A stretch of DNA of 64,000 nucleotides from Chitinophaga pinensis (GCA_945861965.1 CAMAWM010000002.1:1-64000), one strand, 5' to 3'. Positions 36,857-47,203 are shown, counted from the first letter of the stretch. The notes: generated by a model not told the origin, from the letters alone. Program-made: numbers and translations.

Positions 36857-39202
36857 ATGTGGAATAAATTTGGGACTTTCATCATTCGCAATAGGTTTTA
36901 TTGCCTTATTGCCATTGGGCTTATAACTTTAGGATTTGGATATTTTGCTTCAAAAGTTCAACTTACTTATGATTTTGCAAAAGTAATTCCGGCAGACGAT
37001 CCGGATTTTTTAGATTATCAAAAATTTAAAGCAACCTTTGGCGAAGACGGAAATGTTTTGGTAATAGGCGTTCAATCGAAGAACATTTTTAAAGTTGATT
37101 TTTTTAACGATTGGTATAAACTTTCAAACGATATTGAAGCCATAGATGGAGTTGAAAAAGTTGTATCAATTAGTAAAATATATACGCTTGAGAAAAATGA
37201 CATACTCAAGAAAATTCAACTAAGACCTGTACTTTCAAAACCAATTACTACTCAATCGGAATTAGATTCATTTAAAAATGTAGTTCTGAATTTAAGATTT
37301 TATAAAGGCCTTATTTACAATCCTGAAAATAATGTAACTCTAATTGCAGTAACATTAAACAAAGCGAAGTTAGATAGCAAAGATAGAATTGCTCTTGTCC
37401 AACAGATTGAAAAAGTTTCGAATGCATTTGGCGAAAAAAATGTTTGTGAAATGCACTTTTCGGCTTTGCCTTATGTTCGTACATTAATCAGCAGTAAAGT
37501 TGCCGATGAAATAAAAATATTTATTTATCTGTCAATTTTCATGACAGCACTTTTTATTTTTATTTTTTTTAGATTTATAAGCGCAGTAATATTTTCGATA
37601 ATCGTAGTGTTGATTGGCGTAATATCTACACTTGGAACGATTGCTTTGTTTGGATTTAAAATAAGTTTGCTCACTAGTATTATTCCACCTTTGATGGTTA
37701 TAGTTGGTGTCCAAAACTGTATTTATTTACTCAATGTTTACCACCAAGAATTTTCAAAACATGGAAATAAAATGCTTGCTATTATTCGACTTATTTCGAA
37801 AAACGGTTTGGCTTTATTTTTAACAAATGTGACAACTGCAATTGGGTTTTGCGTTTTTAGTTTTTCGGGAAGTGCACTCTTGGATCAGTTTTCCATCGTT
37901 TCGGGAATAAACATTATGCTGATTTATTTAATCAGTTTAGTTTTTATTCCAATAATGTATAGTTACCTGCCACCGCCAAAAGCAAAGCACATAAAACATT
38001 TAAATTCAAAACGACTGAATAAAATTTTAACCTATTGCAATTTTTTAATTTACAATAAACGCAAGTACATTTATTTTACAACTATTTCATTAGTGCTTTT
38101 ATCCATTTGGGGAGCAACCAAAGTTGATAATTTAGGGTATGTGGTTGATGACTTGCCAAAACACAACAAAGTATATAAAGATTTAAAGTTTTTCGAAACA
38201 CATTTTAAAGGAACTTTACCCTACGAAATTCAAATTGATACCAGAAAAAAAGATGGAATAAAAGAGTATTCAACTTTGCAAAAAATAAATCGATTGCAAA
38301 AAGAATTGGCAAAAGTTCCCGAGTTTTCAAAATCAATTTCCGTTGTTGATTTTTTAAAATTTGCTAACCAATCAATGAATGGTGGAGATAGTCTTTATTA
38401 CATTATTCCTAATGTGTTAGACATTTCTGAATTGCTAAATTATTTACCAAAAAAAGAAGGCAATACAAATTTGTTAAAGTCAATGGTTGATAGCAATTTT
38501 CAATTAGCAAGAATTACAATTGCCATGAACGATGTTGGTTCGCAGAAGATAAAAACGTTAAACAATCAAATCACTCAAAAAATAGATTCGATTTTTCCGA
38601 AAGATAAATACGATGTAAAACTAACAGGAACCAGTATTATTTTCTTAAAAGGAAACGATTATCTAATCAATAATTTATTGAGCAGCGTTTTTTGGGCTTT
38701 GCTTTTAAATTCATTTATGATGATATTTTTATTTTCATCGTGGCGAATGATGTTGATTTCATTATTGCCAAACATTATTCCTTTGGCAATGACAATTGGA
38801 ATTATGGGGTTTTTTAATATTCGACTCAAGCCATCCACTATTATTATTTTTAGTATTGCTTACGGAATAGTGGTTGATTTTACAATTCACTACTTAGCAA
38901 AATACAGACACAGTTTAAAAAAACACGACTGGAATATGAAAGTTGCAATTCCTGAAAGTCTTGCCGAAGCCGGACCAAGCATTGTTTACACTGCAGTGGC
39001 TTTATTTGGTGGCTTTATTATTTTTGCGGCAAGCGATTTTGGTGGAACAATTGCTTTAGGAATTCTAACTTCATTAGCACTTTTGTTTGGCATGTTGATG
39101 AATTTAATTTTATTGCCTGCACTTTTACTTTCGCTTGAGAAATCAATTAATGCCAAAAAAGAATTTGAAAATGTAATTGTAGATGTCGATCCAGAAGATT
39201 GA
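36857..39202 (+). CDS. RND/MMPL-type exporter, HAE3-like
   Basis: 781-residue inner-membrane protein with the duplicated six-segment RND layout: a first membrane segment near residue 12, a large periplasmic loop (about 35-215), a membrane block (220-375), a second loop, then a C-terminal block (620-765). GVQNCIYLLNVYHQEF and YGIVVDFTIHYLAKYRH are the cytoplasmic-side motifs of the MMPL/sterol-sensing-like group. It lacks an adjacent adaptor, as HAE3 members often do. Substrate unknown, perhaps lipidic. Followed by the DUF6029-Omp28 unit. Confidence 0.88.
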   Translation: MWNKFGTFIIRNRFYCLIAIGLITLGFGYFASKVQLTYDFAKVIPADDPDFLDYQKFKATFGEDGNVLVIGVQSKNIFKVDFFNDWYKLSNDIEAIDGVEKVVSISKIYTLEKNDILKKIQLRPVLSKPITTQSELDSFKNVVLNLRFYKGLIYNPENNVTLIAVTLNKAKLDSKDRIALVQQIEKVSNAFGEKNVCEMHFSALPYVRTLISSKVADEIKIFIYLSIFMTALFIFIFFRFISAVIFSIIVVLIGVISTLGTIALFGFKISLLTSIIPPLMVIVGVQNCIYLLNVYHQEFSKHGNKMLAIIRLISKNGLALFLTNVTTAIGFCVFSFSGSALLDQFSIVSGINIMLIYLISLVFIPIMYSYLPPPKAKHIKHLNSKRLNKILTYCNFLIYNKRKYIYFTTISLVLLSIWGATKVDNLGYVVDDLPKHNKVYKDLKFFETHFKGTLPYEIQIDTRKKDGIKEYSTLQKINRLQKELAKVPEFSKSISVVDFLKFANQSMNGGDSLYYIIPNVLDISELLNYLPKKEGNTNLLKSMVDSNFQLARITIAMNDVGSQKIKTLNNQITQKIDSIFPKDKYDVKLTGTSIIFLKGNDYLINNLLSSVFWALLLNSFMMIFLFSSWRMMLISLLPNIIPLAMTIGIMGFFNIRLKPSTIIIFSIAYGIVVDFTIHYLAKYRHSLKKHDWNMKVAIPESLAEAGPSIVYTAVALFGGFIIFAASDFGGTIALGILTSLALLFGMLMNLILLPALLLSLEKSINAKKEFENVIVDVDPED

Positions 39203-39302
39203 TTACAATGAAGCTAAAAGCAGTTTTATTTAGTACAAATTAAATAAGATGTGTTAACAATTGTTATTCGTATTATCTTAAAAAAACTAATTTGCTGCGC
39301 AA

Positions 39303-40985
39303 ATGAAAAGGGGAATTAAAGCACTATTCTATTTAGTAACATTTCTGTTTATACAGCAACAATCCTATGCGCAAACTGAGCGTGGAGAATTCTCTGGAAA
39401 TTTTCAAACAACAGGACAATTTTATGTGCGTGATAGTGCCATTGGCGCAACAACCACTCAGTATCAGCGCGAGTTGTCGAGTAGCGATGCTTGGTTGTTT
39501 TTAAATTACAAGTACAAAGGATTTAATTTTAACATGCGTTACGATGCATTTAATAATACGCCATTGTTTGATCCGCAAAAAGCATTTACAGGTTCTGGTA
39601 TTGGATTTTGGAACATTAGCAAAGACATTGATAAATTTAATATCACAGCCGGATATTTTTATGAGCAATTTGCAACAGGCATGGTTTTTCGTAGCTACGA
39701 AGACCGTAATTTAGGTTTAGATTTTGCAATTAATGGTGCTCGCATTATTTGGAAACCGAACGAAAATACGCAGGTTAAATTATTTACTGGATTGCAAAAA
39801 TTTCGTTTTGATTTAAGACCTGAAGTAATCAAAGGAATTAATTTTGAACGCAGAATTCAGTTGTCTGAAAACTTGAGTATTCATCCAGGACTGAGTGTTG
39901 TCAATCGTACCATTAATCAGGAAACGATGAAACTATTGGCTGCTAATATTAATTCGTATGATTTAAATGATCGGTTCGTTCCAAAATACAATGTATTTGT
40001 TGGAAATATTTACAATACGCTAACATTTAAAAACATTGAATGGTATGTTGAATATTGTCAAAAAACAAGCGAAGCAATTTCAAATCCAAATACAAGTAAA
40101 TTGGAATTGAAAGACGGGAAGATTTATTATACAAGTTTATCGTATTCAACAAAAGGATTTGGTGCAAATGCACAATTCAAACGAATTGAGTCGTTTTCAC
40201 TTCGCACTTCGCCATTCGAAAATTTAAATCTTGGAATGATTGCATATCTTCCAAGTTTAACACGCCAAAACACTTATCGAATGCTTGCGAGATACAATGC
40301 AGTTGTACAAGAATTTGGAGAAAATGCTTTGGGATTTGAATTTACAATAAAACCACAAACAGCTTTTTTTAAAAAACATCAAACATCCATTAATATTAAT
40401 TTAAGTACAGTTAACGGATTAAATTCTTTTAATGGAACTAATTTAAACCCTATTAATTTTAACAACGATAGTTTGCGTTATTTCCGCGAATATTATTTTG
40501 ATGTATCGCACAAATTCAACAAACAATTTAAAATGTTGCTTGGGTATCAATTTATAAATTACAACCAACAATTGTTTGAATCCAAAGGGTCGGATTATAA
40601 ATATGTAACCGCAAAAACAGTTTTTGGCGAAGCTACATATCGTTTCAAAGACAACAAACGATCAATGCGTTTTGAAGGTCAGTACATGCAGTCAAGACAA
40701 GATTTAGGTGATTTTGTAAATGCATTGATTGAATTTAATTTTGCGCCACATTATTCGTTTAGTGCCGGAGACATGGTTAATGTAAATCGTGTGATTAGAG
40801 CAACTACTGCTGGAGGAGGAGATTTAACACATTATTGGAATGTTTTTGCTGCATTTACTTTTAAAAATACGCGCATTACAATGGGATACATTAAACAAGT
40901 TCAAGGTGTAAATTGTACTGGTGGAGTTTGTCGTGTTGAACCAGCATTTAGTGGTGCACGATTGACTTTACAAGCAAACTTTTAA
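39303..40985 (+). CDS. DUF6029 family beta-rich exported protein
   Basis: 560 residues with signal peptide (to SYAQT, residue 25) and an all-beta, aromatic-rich body resembling an outer-membrane barrel (FNMRYDAFNNTPLF, GLDFAINGARIIWKPN), ending ARLTLQANF with a terminal Phe as in barrel proteins. It fits the DUF6029 family, known to neighbour Omp28 genes in Bacteroidota. Function unknown; a barrel partner for the next gene's lipoprotein is inference from the 24-bp gap. CTAATTTG ends 8 nt before the ATG. Confidence 0.78.
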   Translation: MKRGIKALFYLVTFLFIQQQSYAQTERGEFSGNFQTTGQFYVRDSAIGATTTQYQRELSSSDAWLFLNYKYKGFNFNMRYDAFNNTPLFDPQKAFTGSGIGFWNISKDIDKFNITAGYFYEQFATGMVFRSYEDRNLGLDFAINGARIIWKPNENTQVKLFTGLQKFRFDLRPEVIKGINFERRIQLSENLSIHPGLSVVNRTINQETMKLLAANINSYDLNDRFVPKYNVFVGNIYNTLTFKNIEWYVEYCQKTSEAISNPNTSKLELKDGKIYYTSLSYSTKGFGANAQFKRIESFSLRTSPFENLNLGMIAYLPSLTRQNTYRMLARYNAVVQEFGENALGFEFTIKPQTAFFKKHQTSININLSTVNGLNSFNGTNLNPINFNNDSLRYFREYYFDVSHKFNKQFKMLLGYQFINYNQQLFESKGSDYKYVTAKTVFGEATYRFKDNKRSMRFEGQYMQSRQDLGDFVNALIEFNFAPHYSFSAGDMVNVNRVIRATTAGGGDLTHYWNVFAAFTFKNTRITMGYIKQVQGVNCTGGVCRVEPAFSGARLTLQANF

Positions 40986-41009
40986 AATCAGTAATATAAC
41001 TTTCGTTTT

Positions 41010-41930
41010 ATGACAAATAAATTTTTAAAAACATTTTTAAACATTGCTTTTTTGCTTTTGATTTCATCGTGTGAAGAAGAAGGACCTTATATAGATTTCG
41101 CACCACCACGAGCGATTAACGATACAACTTACATTAGCGATACTCCTTTTGTAATGCAAAATAAAGGAATATTAATCGAAGACTTTTCGGGTGTGCGCTG
41201 TCCAAATTGTCCGGCTGCTGCCGATGATGCTAAAAACATTGCAGATAATAATCCTGGCAGAGTTTCAATTATTGCAATTCATCCATTGAAAGCTGATTTG
41301 GATGGATTAACAAAACCATTTATTGGACCACCTGCTGATGATCATTATAGCAAGTATGATTTTAGAACAAACGATGGAAATACCATATTGCAAAATTTGG
41401 GAGGAACAGGCGAATTGCCAATTGGCGCTATCAACAGAAAAAAATTTCCATCTGAAAATTATTTAATAAGGCGCGATAAATGGGCAACTTATTCTAATTC
41501 TGAATTGTTGGATAGTACACCTGTAAATATTTACTTAACAGGATATAATTTTAATTCAACTACAAATGAGCTTACCATTAAAATTAAAATTGCTTACACA
41601 AAACAAGTTAGTGATTCGATTAATTTGTTAAGTATTGCTGTAATCGAAGATGATTTGGAAAGTGTACAGGAAAGAAAAAGTGCAACTGGATCTACTGAAT
41701 TTATTGAAAATTATGTTCACATGCATGTTTTAAGAGGAATGGTAACATCCTCATTGGGAGAAAAATTGAATGCATCGTATGTTCCAAAACGAGTGTTCGA
41801 AAAAACGTATAAATATATAATGCCTTCAAACCAATTTTCAAACAATCCTTGGAATAAAAATTTGGAAGTAGTTGTCTTTGTTCATACTAGTTTGGGCATA
41901 CTGCATGCACAGACATTTAAAGTTCATTGA
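41010..41930 (+). CDS. Omp28-family outer-membrane lipoprotein with CPNCP motif
   Basis: 306 residues. Lipobox LISSC (C21), then a thioredoxin-like segment GILIEDFSGVRCPNCPAAADDA with C64-C67, and a C-terminal beta-sandwich (about 165-305) with HMHVLRGM. Omp28 (P. gingivalis) was described as a surface protein; the CxxC suggests redox or disulfide chemistry. Directly follows the DUF6029 gene. Compare the cysteine-less relative at 4042-4866. Confidence 0.85.
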   Translation: MTNKFLKTFLNIAFLLLISSCEEEGPYIDFAPPRAINDTTYISDTPFVMQNKGILIEDFSGVRCPNCPAAADDAKNIADNNPGRVSIIAIHPLKADLDGLTKPFIGPPADDHYSKYDFRTNDGNTILQNLGGTGELPIGAINRKKFPSENYLIRRDKWATYSNSELLDSTPVNIYLTGYNFNSTTNELTIKIKIAYTKQVSDSINLLSIAVIEDDLESVQERKSATGSTEFIENYVHMHVLRGMVTSSLGEKLNASYVPKRVFEKTYKYIMPSNQFSNNPWNKNLEVVVFVHTSLGILHAQTFKVH

Positions 41931-41950
41931 CGATTTAAATTATACTGAAT

Positions 41951-42547
41951 TTGAAAATCCCTCGAAGTGTATTTGTTATTTTTGGATTGTATTTTATTTC
42001 CTGTACAAACAATTCTGAATACATAAATAAAGTAAAAGCTTTTCGAATGAATTTGGAATATGAATTTTCGAATTCACAAACTACGCCACTTGATTCGCTT
42101 GATTTAAAAAACTTTAAAGGGCTAAAATTTTTTGCTATTGATGAAGCATATAAGGTAAAAGCAAAACTAACACGTTTCAATAATCCAATTGTTTTCGATC
42201 TGATCTGTTCGCATGATTCCAAGAAGCCATATAAAAATTTTGGAAAAATAAATTTTGAGTTGAAGGGCAAAGAATTTGAACTTACCCTTTTAGAAGCTGC
42301 AAATAAAAAACCTGGATTCGAAAAATATTTGTTAGTTTGTTTTACTGATGAAACATCAGGAAAAGAAACATTTTCAAATGGCCGTTACATTGATTTTGAA
42401 ATTCCAAAAACAGATGAAATAGAAATAGATTTTAATTTGGCTTATAATCCTTATTGTGCTTTCAGCGGTCGTTATTCGTGCCCAATTCCGCCTAAAGAAA
42501 ATAATTTAAACATAGAAGTAAAAGCTGGCGAAAAATTTATTTACTAA
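41951..42547 (+). CDS. DUF1684 lipoprotein
   Basis: 198 residues, TTG start at 41951, lipobox FISC (C18). The diagnostic C-terminal block YNPYCAFSGRYSCPIPPKENNLNIEVKAGEK is the DUF1684 signature. The function of the family is unknown. It lies 20 bp after the Omp28 gene and may be read through from it. Its stop is 1 bp from the convergent coiled-coil gene. Confidence 0.82.
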   Translation: MKIPRSVFVIFGLYFISCTNNSEYINKVKAFRMNLEYEFSNSQTTPLDSLDLKNFKGLKFFAIDEAYKVKAKLTRFNNPIVFDLICSHDSKKPYKNFGKINFELKGKEFELTLLEAANKKPGFEKYLLVCFTDETSGKETFSNGRYIDFEIPKTDEIEIDFNLAYNPYCAFSGRYSCPIPPKENNLNIEVKAGEKFIY

Positions 42548-42548
42548 A

Positions 42549-43451
42549 TTACCTCAACACATAATTGCTAGCATGAACCAAAGTATTGTCTAGGTATATT
42601 TCAACTGTGTATGTTCCATTTCCTAAAATTCGTTCATCGTTTTCATAGCCAATACAAATGTCTTGTTTCCCACCTGTGTAATTTATTTTTACATTGGATG
42701 TTGCATCAATAATTTCATCAGCACCATTTAAAGTAAATTGGCCTTTGTTCAATCCCATCAACGGTTTACCTTCAGGCGAAAGGATTCTTAAATACACAAT
42801 TCTTTCTCCAGCTATTGCTACTTTATTATCCATCACAGTTACACAAGCTTCAATTTTATTGGTCTTTTTTGCTAAGGCGCTTTCAACAAATTTTCCATTG
42901 CTTTTCTTTTTGTATGAAATAACTTTAACATATTCTGCTTTTAATTGACTAGCAGTTGCTACTTGTTTTTCTAAACCGGTTTTTGTTTCGTTTAGGTTGG
43001 TGATGGTTGTGTTTAATTGTGCGTTCTGTAATTTTAGAGTTTCATTTTCTGCCATCAACGAGTCGATTTTTTCTAAATAATCATCACGAAGTTGTGAAAG
43101 TGTTGCCAATTCGCGTTTCAATTGTTTATTGAGTTTGTCTGAGTTTTTTTCGTTCCTTAAAAGTTCGCGAATTTTTTGTTCTTGTTTTGCAACTTCTACT
43201 TTTGCTTCGCGAAGCAGCGTATCCAAATTGCCAGCAATACCTTGGTATTTTTCCAACTCCATTTCAGTCGAAACCAATTCGCGCTCAACAGCCACACGCA
43301 CGTTAATTAGACTATCTATATCGCTTGCAGCTTGTATCACCGTGGTTGTATGATTTTTGTATTGATACACATTAAAAGCTACTGAGCCAATTAAAAGTAG
43401 TAGAATTAAAATATAGCCACTTCTGTTTTGCTTTTGATTATCGTTGTTCAT
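42549..43451 (-). CDS. Single-pass membrane protein with long coiled coil
   Basis: 300 residues: one membrane segment (about 13-30), a heptad-rich coiled coil (about 45-185) with Leu at regular spacing, then a beta-rich C-terminal domain (190-300) with GERIVYLRILSPEGKPL. Such proteins recur in Bacteroidota without known function; an envelope structural or spacing role is only inferred. Single gene, divergent from lpxB. Confidence 0.7.
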   Translation of the reverse strand: MNNDNQKQNRSGYILILLLLIGSVAFNVYQYKNHTTTVIQAASDIDSLINVRVAVERELVSTEMELEKYQGIAGNLDTLLREAKVEVAKQEQKIRELLRNEKNSDKLNKQLKRELATLSQLRDDYLEKIDSLMAENETLKLQNAQLNTTITNLNETKTGLEKQVATASQLKAEYVKVISYKKKSNGKFVESALAKKTNKIEACVTVMDNKVAIAGERIVYLRILSPEGKPLMGLNKGQFTLNGADEIIDATSNVKINYTGGKQDICIGYENDERILGNGTYTVEIYLDNTLVHASNYVLR

Positions 43452-43573
43452 TTTCTAATTATTTTTTGTGCAAATTAAATAGTAAAAACCCAATTTAAAT
43501 TCACGGGTTATCAACCAACGAAAAAAAATGAGTTTAGTTCACTCTCAACTGAAAACTCTTATTTTGCGCCCGA

Positions 43574-44677
43574 ATGAAATATTTTATAATAGCAGGAGAA
43601 GCTAGTGGCGATTTGCATGGAGCTAATCTTATTAAATCCATCAAACAAAAAGATTCAAAAGCTGAATTCAATTTTTGGGGAGGCGATTTGATGGCTAATG
43701 AAGCTACAGGATTGCTTCAACATTTTAAAGAAGTTGCTATTATGGGATTTGTTGAAGTACTTTTTCGTTTGCCTTTTATATTAAAAAGCATAAAAAAAGG
43801 CAAACAACAAATTACTAGTTTTAAGCCAGATGTAGTTGTACTTATTGATTATCCGGGTTTCAACCTGAGAATGGCTAAATTTTGCAAGCAAAACAATTTA
43901 AAGGTTGTTTATTATATCGCGCCAAAAGTATGGGCTTGGAAAGAAAATCGCGCCAAAAATTTAGAAAAATATGTAGATGAATTGTTGTTGGTTTTTCCTT
44001 TTGAATTCGATTATTTTAAAAAATGGAAAATTAAAAGCACCTATGTTGGAAATCCATTGTTGGATGAAATCTCGAATTTTAAAACTAAAAATAACTCATT
44101 CAGTAATTCTTCAAATCGTTCAATAATTGCCTTGCTTCCTGGAAGCAGAAAACAGGAAATTGAAAAAACTTTGCCATTGATGGTTCAATTGGCGGATAAT
44201 TATTTGCAATACCAATTTGTTGTGTGTGCAGCGCCATCCATTGATGAAATATTTTATCAAAAGCACGTAAATCAAAATTGTAAAATTGTATTCAATCAAA
44301 CTTATTCGGTTTTGAATAGTGCACAAGCAGCCATTGTTTGCAGTGGTACTGCAACGTTAGAAGTGGCATTGTTTAATGTGCCACAGGTTTGTGCGTATAA
44401 AGCAAATCCTTTTTCTATAGCAATTGCAAAGTTGTTTGTGAAAACAAAATACATTTCATTAGTAAATTTAATTCTTAATAAAACGGCAATTCTAGAATTA
44501 ATTCAAGAAAATTTTAATTTGAAAAACCTTCAATTAGAGTTTGAAAATATTTTGCCTGGAGGGAAAAAATACGATCAAATCCTTTTAGAATATAAAAATC
44601 TTCAAACCATTTTAGGCGATGTGGGCGCAAGTGATAAATCTGCTGAAATAATTTTTAATCTCTCAAGGAAAAGTTAA
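43574..44677 (+). CDS. lpxB: Lipid-A-disaccharide synthase
   Basis: Glycosyltransferase that joins UDP-diacylglucosamine and lipid X. 367 residues with the GT19 N-terminal AGEASGDLHGANL and the C-terminal CSGTATLEVALFNVPQVCAYK. No other lpx gene is adjacent. TTATTTTG ends 7 nt before the ATG, suggesting a very short leader; the gene ends in a hairpin terminator. Confidence 0.96.
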   Translation: MKYFIIAGEASGDLHGANLIKSIKQKDSKAEFNFWGGDLMANEATGLLQHFKEVAIMGFVEVLFRLPFILKSIKKGKQQITSFKPDVVVLIDYPGFNLRMAKFCKQNNLKVVYYIAPKVWAWKENRAKNLEKYVDELLLVFPFEFDYFKKWKIKSTYVGNPLLDEISNFKTKNNSFSNSSNRSIIALLPGSRKQEIEKTLPLMVQLADNYLQYQFVVCAAPSIDEIFYQKHVNQNCKIVFNQTYSVLNSAQAAIVCSGTATLEVALFNVPQVCAYKANPFSIAIAKLFVKTKYISLVNLILNKTAILELIQENFNLKNLQLEFENILPGGKKYDQILLEYKNLQTILGDVGASDKSAEIIFNLSRKS

Positions 44678-44687
44678 AAAACAAAAA

Positions 44688-44708
44688 CCCGCAAAAAGGA
44701 TTTGCGGG
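44688..44708 (+). terminator. Intrinsic terminator of lpxB
   Basis: CCCGCAAA / TTTGCGGG 8-bp stem with a 5-nt loop (AAGGA), followed by CTTTGTTT. It starts 10 nt after the lpxB stop. Confidence 0.75.
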
Positions 44709-44803
44709 CTTTGTTTATAATGAAAACAAATGAAACTAAATTACCAAATGAGTTAGTAAAACGAAAGATTAAATTTTTTAGTATTCGAAAAATAAAAATC
44801 CAA

Positions 44804-45961
44804 TTAGCATAATTTATAAATTTTTGCGAGTACTGTTTTCAAATCTTCCATTAAATCGCTGATATCTTCAACTCCAACACTTAATCTAAGCATGTTATCT
44901 ACAACTCCAGCCGCTTCTCGTTCAGCTTTTGGAATGCTAGCGTGAGTCATACTTGCAGGATGATTTATTAAACTTTCTACTCCGCCTAAACTTTCGGCCA
45001 ATGTAAAAACTTTAAAAGACGAAGCAATTTTAAATGTATGTTCTAGCGAAGCGTTTTTTAACACAATTGAAATCATACCTCCAAAACCACGCATCTGTTT
45101 TTTTGCTATTTCATGATTTTGACTATCGGCAAAACCTGGCCAATATACTTTTTCAATTTTTGGATGTTTTTTTAAATAATTAGCTATGACTTCAGCGTTT
45201 TCGCAATGCGCTTTCATTCTCAAATGCAAAGTTTTTATTCCTCTCAAAACTAAAAAACTATCCATTGGGCCAGGTGTAGCACCGCAACTGTTATGAATAA
45301 ATGCTAACTGCTCATATATTGTATCATCGTTTGTAACCAAAGCGCCCATAATTACATCGCTATGTCCGCCAAGGTATTTTGTAACAGAATGCATTACTAT
45401 ATCAGCACCTAAATCTAATGGATTTTGTAAATATGGCGAAGCAAAAGTGTTATCAACTGCAAGAATTACATTGTGTTTTTTTGCAATTTCGGCACATACC
45501 GAAATGTCTATAATTTGCATGGTAGGATTCGTTGGTGTTTCAACCCAAATCAGTTTTGTTTTTTCATTCAAAAAATTGTTGATGTTGTTTGCATCAGTTA
45601 AATCGATGAAATGAAATTTAATTCCAAACTTGGCAAAAACTTTAGTAAACATTCGGTAACTGCCTCCGTACAAATCGTTTCCAGTTATTACCTCATCGCC
45701 AGGTTGCAATAGTTTAATTACAGCATCTGTTGCGCCCATTCCACTTGAAAAACACAATCCGTGTTTGCCATTTTCTAATGAGGCTATGCATTTTTCTAAA
45801 GCACTTCGTGTCGGATTTTTTCCTCTAGCATACGCATACCCTTTATGCTTTCCTGGACTTTCTTGCCAATAGGTCGAAGTTTGATAAATAGGTGTCATTA
45901 CGGCTCCTGTTGTTTCATCAGGTTCTTGGCCAGCATGAATAGCTTTGGTTGCAAATTTCAT
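44804..45961 (-). CDS. Cys/Met metabolism PLP enzyme (cystathionine gamma-synthase/lyase)
   Basis: ATG at 45961 (MKFATKAIHAGQEPDE) is the family start; the track adds seven residues. 385 residues, fold type I PLP enzyme with YAYARGKNPTR, the PLP lysine in SVTKYLGGHSDV and SLGGVESLINHPASMTH near the end. Synthase and lyase are hard to separate by sequence and no met or cys genes are adjacent, so the direction is left open. A consensus promoter lies upstream. Confidence 0.9.
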   Translation of the reverse strand: MKFATKAIHAGQEPDETTGAVMTPIYQTSTYWQESPGKHKGYAYARGKNPTRSALEKCIASLENGKHGLCFSSGMGATDAVIKLLQPGDEVITGNDLYGGSYRMFTKVFAKFGIKFHFIDLTDANNINNFLNEKTKLIWVETPTNPTMQIIDISVCAEIAKKHNVILAVDNTFASPYLQNPLDLGADIVMHSVTKYLGGHSDVIMGALVTNDDTIYEQLAFIHNSCGATPGPMDSFLVLRGIKTLHLRMKAHCENAEVIANYLKKHPKIEKVYWPGFADSQNHEIAKKQMRGFGGMISIVLKNASLEHTFKIASSFKVFTLAESLGGVESLINHPASMTHASIPKAEREAAGVVDNMLRLSVGVEDISDLMEDLKTVLAKIYKLC

Positions 45962-45981
45962 AGTATTAGAATAAATTTTCA

Positions 45982-46012
45982 CAAAAGTAGTTTTTAGAAA
46001 GGCTTTACCAAA
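45982..46012 (-). promoter_or_regulatory. Bacteroidete-type promoter of the cystathionine enzyme gene
   Basis: Read on the - strand: TTTG, an exact 19-nt spacer, TACTTTTG, then 20 nt to the ATG. It fully matches the phylum consensus. Confidence 0.62.
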
Positions 46013-46119
46013 AGTTGATATTCATAATTCTTTTGGTTTCATGTTTTTGTATGATTAATAAATTTTTTATTTGTAATAATGTAAAACAATATATATTCAC
46101 ATCGTTAATAATTTTAGTT

Positions 46120-46485
46120 ATGACTACCCAATTTATTACTAAATTAAATAAAACTGAAGTCGGTTTTCATCTGTTGATGTCGCTATGTATTGTTGATGGA
46201 AGTGTAAATCATGCAGAAAGCGAAGTGATTCTTGAATTTTTAGAAAAAAACTTTAAAGGATCAATTGATATCATAAAAGAACAAGCTTTTTTACTTGCAT
46301 TGCCTGCCGAAGAATTGAAATATCATTTTATAGAAGTGGTAGAACAATTTTATAAATTGAGCAGCGTAGAAGAAAGAAATAACATCACTTCATTTGCAAT
46401 GAAAGTAGCAATGGCTGATACCCAAATGCAATCAAGCGAAAACGCATTGATAAATGCTCTTTATGATGCGTGGGGAATTGAATAA
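46120..46485 (+). CDS. TerB-like helical protein
   Basis: The ATG at 46120 (MTTQFITKLNKTEVGF) is preferred; the track's extra 35 hydrophobic residues come from the AT-rich upstream region. 121 residues, all-helical, with LLMSLCIVDGSVNHAESEVI resembling the DxxxxxxE metal-site repeat of TerB proteins, and a second MADTQMQSSENALINAL. This fold is not proof of tellurite resistance. Single gene before fsa. Confidence 0.7.
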   Translation: MTTQFITKLNKTEVGFHLLMSLCIVDGSVNHAESEVILEFLEKNFKGSIDIIKEQAFLLALPAEELKYHFIEVVEQFYKLSSVEERNNITSFAMKVAMADTQMQSSENALINALYDAWGIE

Positions 46486-46546
46486 AACAATTACAGATAT
46501 TTAACTTCTAAATATTAATTTGCGCCATATTTTAAATTTATAACAC

Positions 46547-47203
46547 ATGAAATTTTTTATTGATACAGCCAATTTAGCTCAAATAAAAGAGGCAAATGAT
46601 TTGGGGATTTTAGATGGGGTTACAACCAATCCTTCGTTAATGGCCAAAGAGGGAATTAAGGGTGAGGAGGCTGTAATGAAGCACTACAAAGACATTTGTA
46701 ATATAATAGATGGCGATATAAGTGCTGAAGTTATTAGTACAAATTTTGAAGGAATGATTGCTGAAGGCGAAAAACTTTCAGCCATTGATAAAAAAATTGT
46801 GGTAAAAATACCGATGATAAAAGAAGGAGTTAAAGCTTTGAAATATTTTTCGTCAAAAGGTATTAAAACAAATTGCACCTTAGTTTTTAGTGCAGGACAA
46901 GCAATACTGGCTGCTAAAGCTGGTGCTAATTATATCTCTCCATTTGTTGGCAGATTGGATGACATTAGTTACGATGGAATGGAACTGATTGCTCAAATTG
47001 CAAATATTTTTGCGGTGCAGGGATATAAAACTGAAATATTAGCTGCTTCTATTCGCAATCCTGTACATATTATAAAAGCTGCCGAAATGGGCGCACATGT
47101 AATTACAAGTCCATTGGAAAGTATTTTGGCATTACTAAAACATCCGCTTACCGATATTGGTTTGGAGAAATTTTTAGCCGACCACAAAAAGTTGAATTCT
47201 TAA
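46547..47203 (+). CDS. Transaldolase / fructose-6-phosphate aldolase family
   Basis: 218 residues, the short subfamily (FSA/TalC) of transaldolases. The start [29 protein letters not shown], the Schiff-base lysine in KIVVKIPM (K86) and SPFVGRLDD are intact. Whether it is a true transaldolase in the pentose-phosphate pathway or an F6P aldolase is not decidable here. TTAATTTGCGCC stands about 30 nt upstream as a possible -7 region. Confidence 0.92.
   Translation: MKFFIDTANLAQIKEANDLGILDGVTTNPSLMAKEGIKGEEAVMKHYKDICNIIDGDISAEVISTNFEGMIAEGEKLSAIDKKIVVKIPMIKEGVKALKYFSSKGIKTNCTLVFSAGQAILAAKAGANYISPFVGRLDDISYDGMELIAQIANIFAVQGYKTEILAASIRNPVHIIKAAEMGAHVITSPLESILALLKHPLTDIGLEKFLADHKKLNS

Noticed and set aside
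36857-41930. RND exporter plus DUF6029 plus Omp28 as a new secretion system
   Set aside because: The 100-bp gap and the separate TTTG element before DUF6029 argue for distinct units; no coupling signal seen.
46120-46485. Tellurite resistance function
   Set aside because: The TerB-like fold is widespread; no other ter genes are present.
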